Part shown: positions 9,047 to 17,236 of the stretch, in pieces
Layout of the letters: each line of letters begins with the position of its first letter
Numbering within the stretch: position 1 is the first letter of the stretch
Origin: Flavobacteriales bacterium UBA7878
Lineage (GTDB): Bacteria > Bacteroidota > Bacteroidia > Flavobacteriales > Schleiferiaceae
DNA: 54,148 nt
NCBI GenBank assembly: GCA_002501205.1
Contig: DLRW01000069.1
Span: 1 to 54,148 of the forward strand
Reading direction: 5' to 3'
Translations under genes and position numbers: made by a program
Notes under the pieces: generated by a model
Seen by the model: the letters and a program-made list of their open reading frames with translations, nothing else
Databases searched by the model: none
Told to the model about the DNA's origin: nothing

Positions 9047-10099
9047 ATGGAAGCGCGAGAATTTAAATTAGACATCAATCAGCAAGAGCCTGCCCAGCTA
9101 TCGCAAGAGGAGCAGCGCTTGAAAGCGATCAAAAAGATTCTGGTAGGGAATCAGATCGAGCGATTGGAGAACCGCTTCCGGGGATTGAGCCGTAGAGTAG
9201 AATCTACTAACGGCCATCTTGTAGCTACCGTTGATGACCTGAACAACGAGCTTCAAAAACTGAAAACCGAAATGCAGCTGCGCGGAAATAATTCTCAGCC
9301 TATTGGTGAAGAATTACAAAAGGGCATGCAAGAATTGCTGAATGCGAGAAAAGACTTTAATTTAGTCGATCCCGCAATTTGCAATCAATTGGAAGAACGA
9401 ATCAATACCCTGGAAGAAGACCTTAAGGCCAGCAACCCTCTGCATGCAGAAAGCAAAGCGCAGATCAATGCCATGTCTGAGGACATCAAAATATTCAAAG
9501 ATAAGCTTCAAGCTACCCAAGAGAAATTAAGTCGATTGGATCGTGAGGCCCGTCCTGAAGATAAAGCTAAGGTTGATGCTCGTTTGAGCAGCCTCGAAGC
9601 TAAAATCAAATCTTTGAACCCTAAGAAAATGGAGCAGAAACTGACTCAGCGTCAGGATGCTTTTGAAGATGGAGTTCAAGATTTGGTAGAGCGCTTAGCC
9701 GGCCGCGTAAATGAGCGTTTCGATTTTGCCAGCAATAGCCGGAAGAAATTAGCCGATAATCAAGAACACTTAGCACAAAAGCAGGTGGAATTGAATAAGC
9801 AACAGGCTCAATTGCAAGATCGCGTAAACAGCATTCAGGATATTCTGGAAAACGATATCATCAATTTCTTACAAAACAATCCTGGTGGCAGCGGTATTTC
9901 CGATAGCCAAGTGAAGCAACTGGCCGGCGATATGGAACGTAAGATTTACGAGAATAACATTCGCTTAGAAGCTAAGATGGATGCCTTGTTTGATATGACT
10001 CAACGTCAATTAGCTGCCAAACAAGCTCCACAAGAAGATCCTAAGTTAAAAGCCATTAAAGACACTTTGAAACAATTAAGTCAATTGTTAGATGAGTGA
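9047..10099 (+). CDS. Coiled-coil protein, first gene of a two-gene unit
   Basis: About 350 residues from ATG 9047. A TTG 36 bases upstream also gives an open frame but adds no conserved-looking sequence. It has no signal peptide or membrane segment. Almost the whole protein is charged and heptad-like, with long predicted coiled coils at ~30-110, 120-190 and 200-285. The opening motif QRLKAIKKILVGNQIERLEN resembles the LL(L/V)G..R(L)..LE motif that I recall at the head of OmpA-associated envelope proteins in other phyla. The next gene begins 8 bases before this stop, so the products are made together. Function unknown, probably cytoplasmic scaffold-like. Confidence 0.7.
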   Translation: MEAREFKLDINQQEPAQLSQEEQRLKAIKKILVGNQIERLENRFRGLSRRVESTNGHLVATVDDLNNELQKLKTEMQLRGNNSQPIGEELQKGMQELLNARKDFNLVDPAICNQLEERINTLEEDLKASNPLHAESKAQINAMSEDIKIFKDKLQATQEKLSRLDREARPEDKAKVDARLSSLEAKIKSLNPKKMEQKLTQRQDAFEDGVQDLVERLAGRVNERFDFASNSRKKLADNQEHLAQKQVELNKQQAQLQDRVNSIQDILENDIINFLQNNPGGSGISDSQVKQLAGDMERKIYENNIRLEAKMDALFDMTQRQLAAKQAPQEDPKLKAIKDTLKQLSQLLDE

Positions 10100-10937
10100 G
10101 AAACCCAATAGCCTGGAGATCCTGAAGGACCTGCTTCTTCGTGAAGAGCGTGCTCAGCAAGACGACTATGAGCGTGACTTGCAGCGCCTGGAAGATGAAA
10201 TTAAGGTTCGTGCGAAGCTGGAGCAAAATATGGAGCCCATTCTTATGGATTGGTTCATGCGCTTCCGTCGCGATTTCCCCAGAGAATTTGGACATCTTTT
10301 TTATCAAACCCTGGAAAATGAAATCCAGGAAAACCCCGAAAGAATTAAAGCTGCCCTGCATCCGGTGATTGATGATATGATCGGGGAGCATTTTAATAAT
10401 CGTTTCCGCTCCTGGCGCGACCGACTGGGCTTTGGGCGCATCAATAAACTCAAAGACCCTACTGAACTCTACCGGGAGAAGGTGGATTTGCCCGAAAGCG
10501 ATCCCATCAAACAAGAGGAGAAACAAAAGCGCGAGGAAAAAGTACAGATCAGCGACATCTTCGTTCTCGAGAATGATGCCCGTAATCTCTTAGGTATGCG
10601 CAGTCGCTATAATGCGGTGGATGATCAGGAAGTAACTTCATTGATGTTGGATACCATTCGACGTATGGTTGAAGATGCCGTTTTGCGTAAAGGTCAGGCC
10701 CTGGACTGGGTCGACTTTAATGGCTATAAAATCTATCTGATCACCTTTAAGCGAATTTCAGTGGCCACTACGGTTACCGGTCAACCCGAGCAAGATTATA
10801 TGAATCAGCTAGAAGATCGGGTAATGGAATTTGCTAAAATGATGCTGCCTGAAATGCACCCCGGTGATTTCGATTTCAACTCCAAGCTTTGTATCCGACT
10901 GTTAGCCGAATCCTTCCCTAAGGTTGGTAAGAGCTAA
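10092..10937 (+). CDS. Unknown protein with predicted Longin/roadblock-like sensor domain
   Basis: 281 residues, no signal peptide or TM. Residues 1-48 are helical, with LKDLLLREERAQQDDYERDL echoing the start of its upstream partner. Residues ~60-115 (NPERIKAALHPVIDDMI) resemble the LFPVMGPAI helix, and residues ~151-250 (DIFVLENDARNLL...DQEVTSLMLDTIRRMVEDAV...ALDWVDFNGYKIYL...SVATTVTG) resemble the small ligand-sensor domain found ahead of OmpA domains in cyanobacterial and proteobacterial proteins. No OmpA or membrane part is present. This similarity is from memory and pattern only. It overlaps the coiled-coil gene by 8 bases and the convergent symporter by 4. Confidence 0.65.
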   Translation: MSEKPNSLEILKDLLLREERAQQDDYERDLQRLEDEIKVRAKLEQNMEPILMDWFMRFRRDFPREFGHLFYQTLENEIQENPERIKAALHPVIDDMIGEHFNNRFRSWRDRLGFGRINKLKDPTELYREKVDLPESDPIKQEEKQKREEKVQISDIFVLENDARNLLGMRSRYNAVDDQEVTSLMLDTIRRMVEDAVLRKGQALDWVDFNGYKIYLITFKRISVATTVTGQPEQDYMNQLEDRVMEFAKMMLPEMHPGDFDFNSKLCIRLLAESFPKVGKS

Positions 10938-12445
10938 TTCTGTTCATCTGCGATTTCTGCAAGCTTATTCTTTTTTGCCATTAATAAACTAACGGCCCCT
11001 CCTATTATAAAGGACACCGCAAAGGCAGGTCCCATTACATCCAGTTCCCTAAAATAAGGTCCGATACCTTCCAGTTCCTGAACGTAGAATTTAAAGAAGG
11101 GAACGGCCAGGAATCCACTAATCATGCAGGCCAAAGCACCGCTCTGATTGAATTTCTTCCAAAAGAGGGCATAGATAATCATCGGACAGAAAGTGGCGGC
11201 TATCCCCGACCAACCAAAAATGGTGAACCAAAATACCGTTCTGCCAGGCACATTAATGGCCACCAACATCGCTACCGCTAAGGCTAATAAGGCCATGGCT
11301 AAGGTTATGTAGGACGACATCCGCGTAAGCTTATCATTGCTAATTTCGGGATGAAAAACCTTTTGATACAAATCCCGTACAATGGCGCTGGAGGCTACAA
11401 CCAATAAGGAGTCGATGGTAGACATGATGGCGCTGAGGATAATAGCAATGTAAATAGCAATAATCACCGCAGGGAAAGTATCCTTTAATAGAACCATCAA
11501 GGTATCTTCTCCACTCATGCCTAAAGCAACCTCGGGATCCATGCCGGCATCAGTAAACAATGCTCTGGCCAATAATCCAATACTTACGGCTGCTGCATCG
11601 CTTATCAGGGTAAACACAATCGCTACCCATCGCCCTTTGTTGATTTCGGCGGTATTTTTTACCGAGATAAAGCGAGCGTATACCTGAGGAGAGCCCAGGA
11701 AGCCCAAGCCAATAAAGGCAAAGCCCAGCATTTTGGCGGTTTGCATCCAGGGATCTTCATTGCCACCCCATATATTCACCAAATTGGGATCAATGTTTTC
11801 CAAACGACTAAAGAGCTCCGCATGCTGATCCCAGGCGAAATAAGCCACTACCGGCAAGGCCAATAAACCCACGAACATCAGGAGCCCTTGAAAGAAATCG
11901 GACCAAACCACCGCCAAAAAGCCCCCAATAAATATGTAGGCCACTACAATCAAGAAACCAATAATGGCGCCGGTGAAGTAGTTCAGATTTAAAAAGGTTT
12001 CAAAGGCCTTTCCAGTAATATCAATTTGGGCACTTACATATATTACTACGAAAATGGCCAGGCATAGAGCTGCTACCATCCGCAGAGTATGCCCCTTAGC
12101 TTTGAAATGGCTCTCCAGGAAATCAGGTACGGTTAAGGAATCGTATTTATCGGTAAGCCTTTTAAAGGGCTTGGCCATGAAAAACCAGGAAACGGCAACG
12201 CCAAGCACCTCTCCTACTACCACCCAATAGGCAGAAACTCCGGCTAAGGCTCCCATGGCCGTTAAGCCAATCAGCAACCAGCCGGATTCCCCCGTGGCAC
12301 GAGCGGAGAATGCTACCATCCAGTAGCCCAGACTTTTGCCCCCTGCATAGTAATCGTCCATATTCTTGATTCGGCGAGAAGCCGCGATGCCAATCCCAAA
12401 AAGAATGGCGAAATACAATCCGAGTACTATGAGGTTAATGAGCAT
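10934..12445 (-). CDS. Sodium/solute symporter, PutP-like SSS family
   Basis: A 503-residue inner-membrane Na+-coupled transporter with about 13 hydrophobic helices. N-terminal landmarks are RRIKNMDDYYAGGKSLG and the SARATGESGWLLIGL segment (~47-61), which is characteristic of the PutP (proline) branch of the solute:sodium symporter family. The true substrate is uncertain. Its ATG lies 3 bases after the decarboxylase stop, so the two form an operon. A link to amino-acid or sulfonate handling beside cysteine dioxygenase is inference. It overlaps the plus-strand sensor-like gene by 4 bases at the stop (CTAA). Confidence 0.85.
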   Translation of the reverse strand: MLINLIVLGLYFAILFGIGIAASRRIKNMDDYYAGGKSLGYWMVAFSARATGESGWLLIGLTAMGALAGVSAYWVVVGEVLGVAVSWFFMAKPFKRLTDKYDSLTVPDFLESHFKAKGHTLRMVAALCLAIFVVIYVSAQIDITGKAFETFLNLNYFTGAIIGFLIVVAYIFIGGFLAVVWSDFFQGLLMFVGLLALPVVAYFAWDQHAELFSRLENIDPNLVNIWGGNEDPWMQTAKMLGFAFIGLGFLGSPQVYARFISVKNTAEINKGRWVAIVFTLISDAAAVSIGLLARALFTDAGMDPEVALGMSGEDTLMVLLKDTFPAVIIAIYIAIILSAIMSTIDSLLVVASSAIVRDLYQKVFHPEISNDKLTRMSSYITLAMALLALAVAMLVAINVPGRTVFWFTIFGWSGIAATFCPMIIYALFWKKFNQSGALACMISGFLAVPFFKFYVQELEGIGPYFRELDVMGPAFAVSFIIGGAVSLLMAKKNKLAEIADEQN

Positions 12446-12448
12446 AGG

Positions 12449-13822
12449 CTATACTTTAGAGGTACTTAGTTTATCTGCGAAGGCTTCCATTTTTTGGAAG
12501 AAGAGGTCGATATCGCTTTTTTCATTGCCCGCATTTACCGTTACCAAACGAACAAATTCATTGCCGTGGAACTGACCATAACCTACCATCAATTCTCCGG
12601 CTTCATACAATTGATTGCAGAGTAAATCAGCTGGTATATCCTTATAATTAAAGCAGATACCCAGAGAATTCTCATAGCTGTAAACGGTATAATCCGGATT
12701 GCTTTTCACGTATTGCAAAGCATGATCAGCTAGTTCAAACTGACGATCCACAATTTCTGCTAAACCACGCCTTCCTACCGATTTCCAGAGGCTCCAGAAT
12801 TTGAGGGCATCGTTACGTCTGCCACATTGCAAGGAGGTCTTGCCTAAATTGTAATCATCCCCATCGGTTTGATAGAGATAGTCGGCATCATTAGCAAAAC
12901 TCTCGTAAAGCCAACGTTTATTTTTCACCAGAATTAAGGAGCAGGACAAAGGCGTTCCCAACATTTTATGGGCATTATAACTAAAGCTATCCGCTCGATT
13001 GGCACCCTTTACCAAGTGACGATAGCGATCACTAAAGATCACACTGCCACAATAGGCCCCGTCGATATGAAACCATAAGCCTTCCTTTTCGCAGATATCG
13101 GCCATTTCCTCAATCGGATCAAAAGCACCCATAACAGTGGTTCCGGCGGTGGCAATGGCTAAAAAGGGTTGAAAACCTGCTTGGCGATCTTCAGCTATTA
13201 ATTTCTTTAGATCATCCATCCGCATCCGACCTTGATCATCACTGGCTACATAGCGTATTTGATCGCGACCAATGCCCATAAAAGCGGCATTCTTGGGAAT
13301 GGAATAATGGGATTCTTTAGAGGTATACAAGGTCATTTTTGATCCTTCTACCCCATTGGCGCGGATACTTTCCTGAGCCTTATCGCGAGCCATCAACATG
13401 GCCATAAAATTGGTCATGGAACCACCGGGAGCCAAGGTACCATCCGCTTCCGCGGGATAACCTAAGAGTGAAGCACTTTGTTTCAAAACCTCTTTTTCGA
13501 CCCCCACCATGGGGCCGCCAACTTTGTAGGTATACATGCTATTATTGAGCACTACTGCCAGAAGGTCCCCCAAGGTGGCTTTGGAATTCCGTCCGCCAAA
13601 TAGTTGATTGAAAAAACGTCGTGTGGCAGTTCGTGGAGTATGTAGGACCAAATCCTTGAGCAAGGGACCAAATTCCTGGTCGCTGATCCCTTCTTCCGAA
13701 AGGTGAATATTAAGCTTGCTGAATAGAGCTTCCGGCGCATCAGGCTGAAGTACCGGCTCCTTCTCCTCCTCATTCATCAGTTCATTAACGATGCTTCGGA
13801 AGAGGTCTAAATCATGATTCAT
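12449..13822 (-). CDS. PLP-dependent decarboxylase, glutamate/cysteine-sulfinate group
   Basis: A 457-residue group II decarboxylase. I prefer the ATG at 13822 over the open extension to 13849, because a perfect -7 promoter box covers 13847-13854. PLP residues are H172 (ESHYS), D254 (FHIDGAY) and the Schiff-base lysine K286 (SYNAHKMLG). The N-terminal RRFFNQLFGG and NNSMYTYKVGGP segments resemble the glutamate / cysteine-sulfinate decarboxylase subgroup. Divergence from a cysteine dioxygenase gene makes cysteine sulfinate a strong candidate substrate (product hypotaurine), but glutamate, aspartate or 2,4-diaminobutyrate cannot be excluded. A Na+ symporter follows in the same operon. Confidence 0.82.
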   Translation of the reverse strand: MNHDLDLFRSIVNELMNEEEKEPVLQPDAPEALFSKLNIHLSEEGISDQEFGPLLKDLVLHTPRTATRRFFNQLFGGRNSKATLGDLLAVVLNNSMYTYKVGGPMVGVEKEVLKQSASLLGYPAEADGTLAPGGSMTNFMAMLMARDKAQESIRANGVEGSKMTLYTSKESHYSIPKNAAFMGIGRDQIRYVASDDQGRMRMDDLKKLIAEDRQAGFQPFLAIATAGTTVMGAFDPIEEMADICEKEGLWFHIDGAYCGSVIFSDRYRHLVKGANRADSFSYNAHKMLGTPLSCSLILVKNKRWLYESFANDADYLYQTDGDDYNLGKTSLQCGRRNDALKFWSLWKSVGRRGLAEIVDRQFELADHALQYVKSNPDYTVYSYENSLGICFNYKDIPADLLCNQLYEAGELMVGYGQFHGNEFVRLVTVNAGNEKSDIDLFFQKMEAFADKLSTSKV

Positions 13823-13846
13823 GGATTGTTTTTGAGGAAATCTTGA

Positions 13847-13854
13847 CAAATGTA
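13847..13854 (-). promoter_or_regulatory. Bacteroidota -7 box for the decarboxylase operon
   Basis: On the minus strand the box reads TACATTTG, a perfect TAnnTTTG match. A TTTG lies 16 bases upstream (13874-13871), slightly closer than the usual -33 spacing. Transcription would begin near 13842, about 20 bases before ATG 13822, which supports the shorter start. Confidence 0.6.
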
Positions 13855-13902
13855 ATTTTTAATTTTTAAGCAAAAACCCTTCATTTTCGAATAAAATTGA
13901 GC

Positions 13903-13910
13903 TATTTTTG
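13903..13910 (+). promoter_or_regulatory. Candidate -7 box for cysteine dioxygenase
   Basis: TATTTTTG matches TAnnTTTG and lies about 74 bases before the GTG start at 13984. No clear TTG sits at the usual distance upstream, so this rests on the -7 element alone. The region is AT-rich, which raises the chance of a random match. Confidence 0.35.
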
Positions 13911-13983
13911 AGCATTCTTGAATAAAATCACCTCATTTTACATCGTTTTTCTACATTTTTAGAGGTGGTCAAAAAACCGTCAA

Positions 13984-14526
13984 GTGCAAGCTATTAGTAG
14001 TATAGAGGAGTTGGTTGAAGTCCTGCCTCACTGTTCTGGAACCGAGTTTATAGATATCACAAAAAAACTATCCTTAGGGCCTGATGACTTGGAGCCCTTT
14101 GCCCATTGGGACAAGGATTCCTACACTCGAAATTGCGTAAGTCGCAATGATGATTATGAACTTATCCTTCTCTGTTGGGAGCCTGGTCAGAAAACCCCTA
14201 TCCATTGCCATAATGGCGAAGAATGCTGGGTTTACTCCGTTCAAGGTGAACTAGAGGAGCGTCGCTTTAAACTCATTGATGAGCAAAAGGACCAGGATGA
14301 ATTAAAGGAAACCCGCCGAGCCATGATGCGCGAAGGCCGTGTGGCTTATATGAATGATGAAATGGGTTTTCACAGCCTCCACAATTTAAGTAAGGAGCGT
14401 GCCATGACCTTACATCTCTATGTGAGCCCGATAGACTCCTGTCGCATTTATGATGAAGAGGAAGAATGCTTCGTTCGCAAAGAAATGCAGTACACCAGTT
14501 TCGAGGGCAACTTGCTTGAAGATTAA
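13984..14526 (+). CDS. Cysteine dioxygenase
   Basis: A 180-residue cupin that oxidises L-cysteine to cysteine sulfinic acid with O2 and Fe(II). All residues expected from mammalian CDO are visible: iron ligands H74 and H76 (PIHCH) and H130 (GFH); the substrate-carboxylate Arg in YTRN (R49); and the Cys-Tyr cofactor pair C81 (ECWV) and Y146 (TLHLY). GTG at 13984 is the first start after an in-frame stop at 13960. It is divergent from the PLP decarboxylase, which could take its product to hypotaurine. The stop lies 7 bases from the end of the convergent lptD. Confidence 0.9.
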   Translation: MQAISSIEELVEVLPHCSGTEFIDITKKLSLGPDDLEPFAHWDKDSYTRNCVSRNDDYELILLCWEPGQKTPIHCHNGEECWVYSVQGELEERRFKLIDEQKDQDELKETRRAMMREGRVAYMNDEMGFHSLHNLSKERAMTLHLYVSPIDSCRIYDEEEECFVRKEMQYTSFEGNLLED

Positions 14527-14533
14527 GCTCCGA

Positions 14534-17167
14534 CTATCGCTGGAAATCTCCCACACCCCGACGACGTTCTAATTTAAGATCTTGCAAGATGCTCGATTTC
14601 ACTCGAATGGTAAGCATATACGATTGCTGGAACCCGAAAGGTACCCAGGAGCAACTCATAGTCCAACAGTGTAAATCGCGGTAGAAGTTAAAAGAGGTAA
14701 AGGTGAAGTCCTGCGCTTCGAAATCGTAACCCGTACGGAAACCTACTTTCCATCCTTGGGTTAGATCCATATCCCCGGAAATATCCATAGACTGACGTAC
14801 CACGGGATCTGCAGCGCCACTCTTAGTATAGGATAGGTTGTAATTTAAATTGAGAGACCAGGGCACATTAAAGTCTACATAACCCGGCAAACGGTAATAA
14901 TCGATATCACCCTCGGTAATGCCCAAAGCTGCGGCTTGATTGGGATCATTTTGCTCTTCCTCCCCCTTTTTATCCTTTTTGGTATCCTTGGACTTAAAGC
15001 TGCTGGCATCTAAGCGGGTACCGGCGGTAAATCTCTGGGAAGTGAGACGGAACAGACCTTGCCCCTTGCCTATCGCATAGTCATTTACCCGGGAATTTAA
15101 TCCTTCATCAAAAGCATAGGGATCAAGTGTAGCATTATAGTTAAGGGTAATTAAGCGATCGAACATACTGCTGGAAGCCGCCATTCGAATGGTGCTAAGT
15201 TTAAATTCCTCGGCTGCCATATTATAGCTTCCATTTAAACTGAAGCGCTCCAGCAATTTGATTTTCTTCAAGCCGGTAGAATCGCTCTTGGAGCGAACCT
15301 TGGCTTCCAAAGTATTCTGAATACCGAAGGTAATTGCCCCATTTAAGCCTTGCCCCGCTGATCCATATACACCGCGACTATAGGGATTTACCAAGGTAGT
15401 ATTGCCTAAGGTGTCACTTTGAATTTCTTGATAATAACCCCAGAATGGCGTACTGAAATCCGGGCGATAACTTAAACCTACGGTAGGGGTCATCACATGT
15501 CGGATTGCTCGCAAAAATCCGCGGTAACGCCATAAACCATAAAGCTTGGTAGAGAGGTTGGCATTGGCATTAAAGTCGCGGTTGGCGAAAAAGCCATTCA
15601 AAGTATCCGTAACCACTACCCGATTTAAATCAGGATCAAAGGCATACTCCAATTTATTGGGATACCAACGTTCGGTAAAGTTGATGGATGGGTTAAATAC
15701 GAAGAACTTAAAGACCTTATAATTAGCCGAAATAGGAATGCTGTGCTGCATACCCATGCGACTGGAATCGCGGAATACTGTTTCGGTAAACAGAGGTTTA
15801 TCCATGCGAGTTTGAATCTGATTCTTCGCATTGGCGGTATAGGTAATACCGATTTCTTCGTACCATTTTTTCTTGCCTACAATTCCACCCTCACTTTTGA
15901 AAGGGAACATCCGGTTTACCGAAAAGTTGACCTGTGGTAAGGTCAGGGTCATATCCTTGGTTTGGTTGTTCTGAGAGTGGTTCAGCGTAACGTTTAGGTT
16001 ATAAGGTTTTCCGGCCCAGCGACGGGAAAACGAAACACTGGAGTTCAATCGGTTTTGTAATACCTGATCCGGATTAATACTGGTAATTTGATAAAACTGG
16101 GTAGTAGCAATATTTACGTTAGCGCTGAAATTATAATAGGGATTAGCCTTGGCATCCTGACGGTGACTCCAGGTAACGGAAAAATCGGAACGATTATCAT
16201 AGGCTCCGGGAACTACCGATTCAAATTCTTCCCGACCGTATTTTAATAGGTTATAGCGCACATTGAAGTTACCATTGAACTTATAACGCACCTTATAATT
16301 ACTTTGTCCTTGTAAGCCGAAACCACCCTTGGTGTATACATCGCCGGTAGCACTTAAATCGAAGTAATCGCTGGCCGCCCAATAGAAGCCACCGTTCTTT
16401 AAAAAGTAACCTCGGTATTGAGAAGATCCATAGGTAGGGATGATAATCCCCGACTTCCGCTTATCGGTTGTAGGAAAGAAACCAAAGGGCAACATTAAGG
16501 GAGTGGGAATATCAAAAAGCTCGAGAAACGCGAATTGCGTAACTACCTTTTCCCCAGGTATAACCTTGGCCTTCGGCGTTCGGATTCGGAAATGAGGGTG
16601 CTCATGACTACAGGTGGTATAAGCAGCATTTTTCACGAAAAAGGCAGCGCCTCCGGTCTTTTTCACCTTCTCGCCATGTAAAAAGCCTTCCCCTTCTTGG
16701 GTGATAACCTTATTAATTCGCGCCTTTCCAGTTTCGAAATTATAGCGCATTTCATCGGCCCGATAGGTTTTACCCGCTTCCACAAAAATGGGCTTCTGCG
16801 TCATTTTTCCGGTGGAGTCTGGTAGGCCCGAGGCAAAGATCTCGGCTTTCTCAAATTCGATGCGGATATAGCCGGCTTCAATCTTCATGGAACCATACTC
16901 AATTATGGCCTGATTGTAAAGCTCAATAATACTATTGTCGGGAGATGAAGGGATACTATCTAAAGCATCATAGACAATATCATAATCTAAAACAGACTTC
17001 TTCTTTTTGGGATCACCTGGATTGACGGGTACCGGATCGGGAATAGCAAAAGTATCCTCCGCTGCCGTACGAGCTCGAGCCGACGTGTCTTTCTGAGCCA
17101 TAGCCGCATCAGAAATGCCAACAAGACACGTTAATAAAATGATAATCTTAAGGGCCGAAGGACGCAA
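14534..17167 (-). CDS. lptD: LPS-assembly protein LptD (OstA), outer-membrane barrel
   Basis: About 877 residues. The frame is open to a TTG at 17215, but a later TTG at 17167 gives a proper signal peptide (MRPSALKIIILLTC...AMAQ) and lies downstream of a -7 box at 17213-17220, so I start there. The N-terminal OstA/jellyroll-like part contains IEYGSMKIEAGYIRIEF and the ADEMRYNFETGKARI repeat unit. The rest is a large beta-barrel rich in alternating Tyr/Phe/Asn strands with the LptD-type segment FFPTTDKRKSGIIIPTYGSS. It inserts LPS into the outer leaflet, with LptE partners elsewhere. It is transcribed divergently from the amidase operon. Confidence 0.85.
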   Translation of the reverse strand: MRPSALKIIILLTCLVGISDAAMAQKDTSARARTAAEDTFAIPDPVPVNPGDPKKKKSVLDYDIVYDALDSIPSSPDNSIIELYNQAIIEYGSMKIEAGYIRIEFEKAEIFASGLPDSTGKMTQKPIFVEAGKTYRADEMRYNFETGKARINKVITQEGEGFLHGEKVKKTGGAAFFVKNAAYTTCSHEHPHFRIRTPKAKVIPGEKVVTQFAFLELFDIPTPLMLPFGFFPTTDKRKSGIIIPTYGSSQYRGYFLKNGGFYWAASDYFDLSATGDVYTKGGFGLQGQSNYKVRYKFNGNFNVRYNLLKYGREEFESVVPGAYDNRSDFSVTWSHRQDAKANPYYNFSANVNIATTQFYQITSINPDQVLQNRLNSSVSFSRRWAGKPYNLNVTLNHSQNNQTKDMTLTLPQVNFSVNRMFPFKSEGGIVGKKKWYEEIGITYTANAKNQIQTRMDKPLFTETVFRDSSRMGMQHSIPISANYKVFKFFVFNPSINFTERWYPNKLEYAFDPDLNRVVVTDTLNGFFANRDFNANANLSTKLYGLWRYRGFLRAIRHVMTPTVGLSYRPDFSTPFWGYYQEIQSDTLGNTTLVNPYSRGVYGSAGQGLNGAITFGIQNTLEAKVRSKSDSTGLKKIKLLERFSLNGSYNMAAEEFKLSTIRMAASSSMFDRLITLNYNATLDPYAFDEGLNSRVNDYAIGKGQGLFRLTSQRFTAGTRLDASSFKSKDTKKDKKGEEEQNDPNQAAALGITEGDIDYYRLPGYVDFNVPWSLNLNYNLSYTKSGAADPVVRQSMDISGDMDLTQGWKVGFRTGYDFEAQDFTFTSFNFYRDLHCWTMSCSWVPFGFQQSYMLTIRVKSSILQDLKLERRRGVGDFQR

Positions 17168-17175
17168 TATGAAGG

Positions 17176-17183
17176 TAAATTTG
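17176..17183 (+). promoter_or_regulatory. -7 box for the amidase operon
   Basis: TAAATTTG is a perfect TAnnTTTG match about 54 bases before the TTG start at 17237. No convincing -33 TTG was found. It lies inside the predicted lptD leader, so the two divergent promoters would be interleaved. Confidence 0.45.
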
Positions 17184-17212
17184 CTATTAAATATGCTGCC
17201 GCAAATTGAGGC

Positions 17213-17220
17213 CAAAACTA
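17213..17220 (-). promoter_or_regulatory. -7 box for lptD
   Basis: The minus strand reads TAGTTTTG, a perfect TAnnTTTG match. Transcription would begin near 17209, downstream of the TTG at 17215 and upstream of the TTG at 17167, which favours the latter as the lptD start. No clear -33 element is visible. Confidence 0.45.
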
Positions 17221-17236
17221 ATCAAAATTCGCGCCA

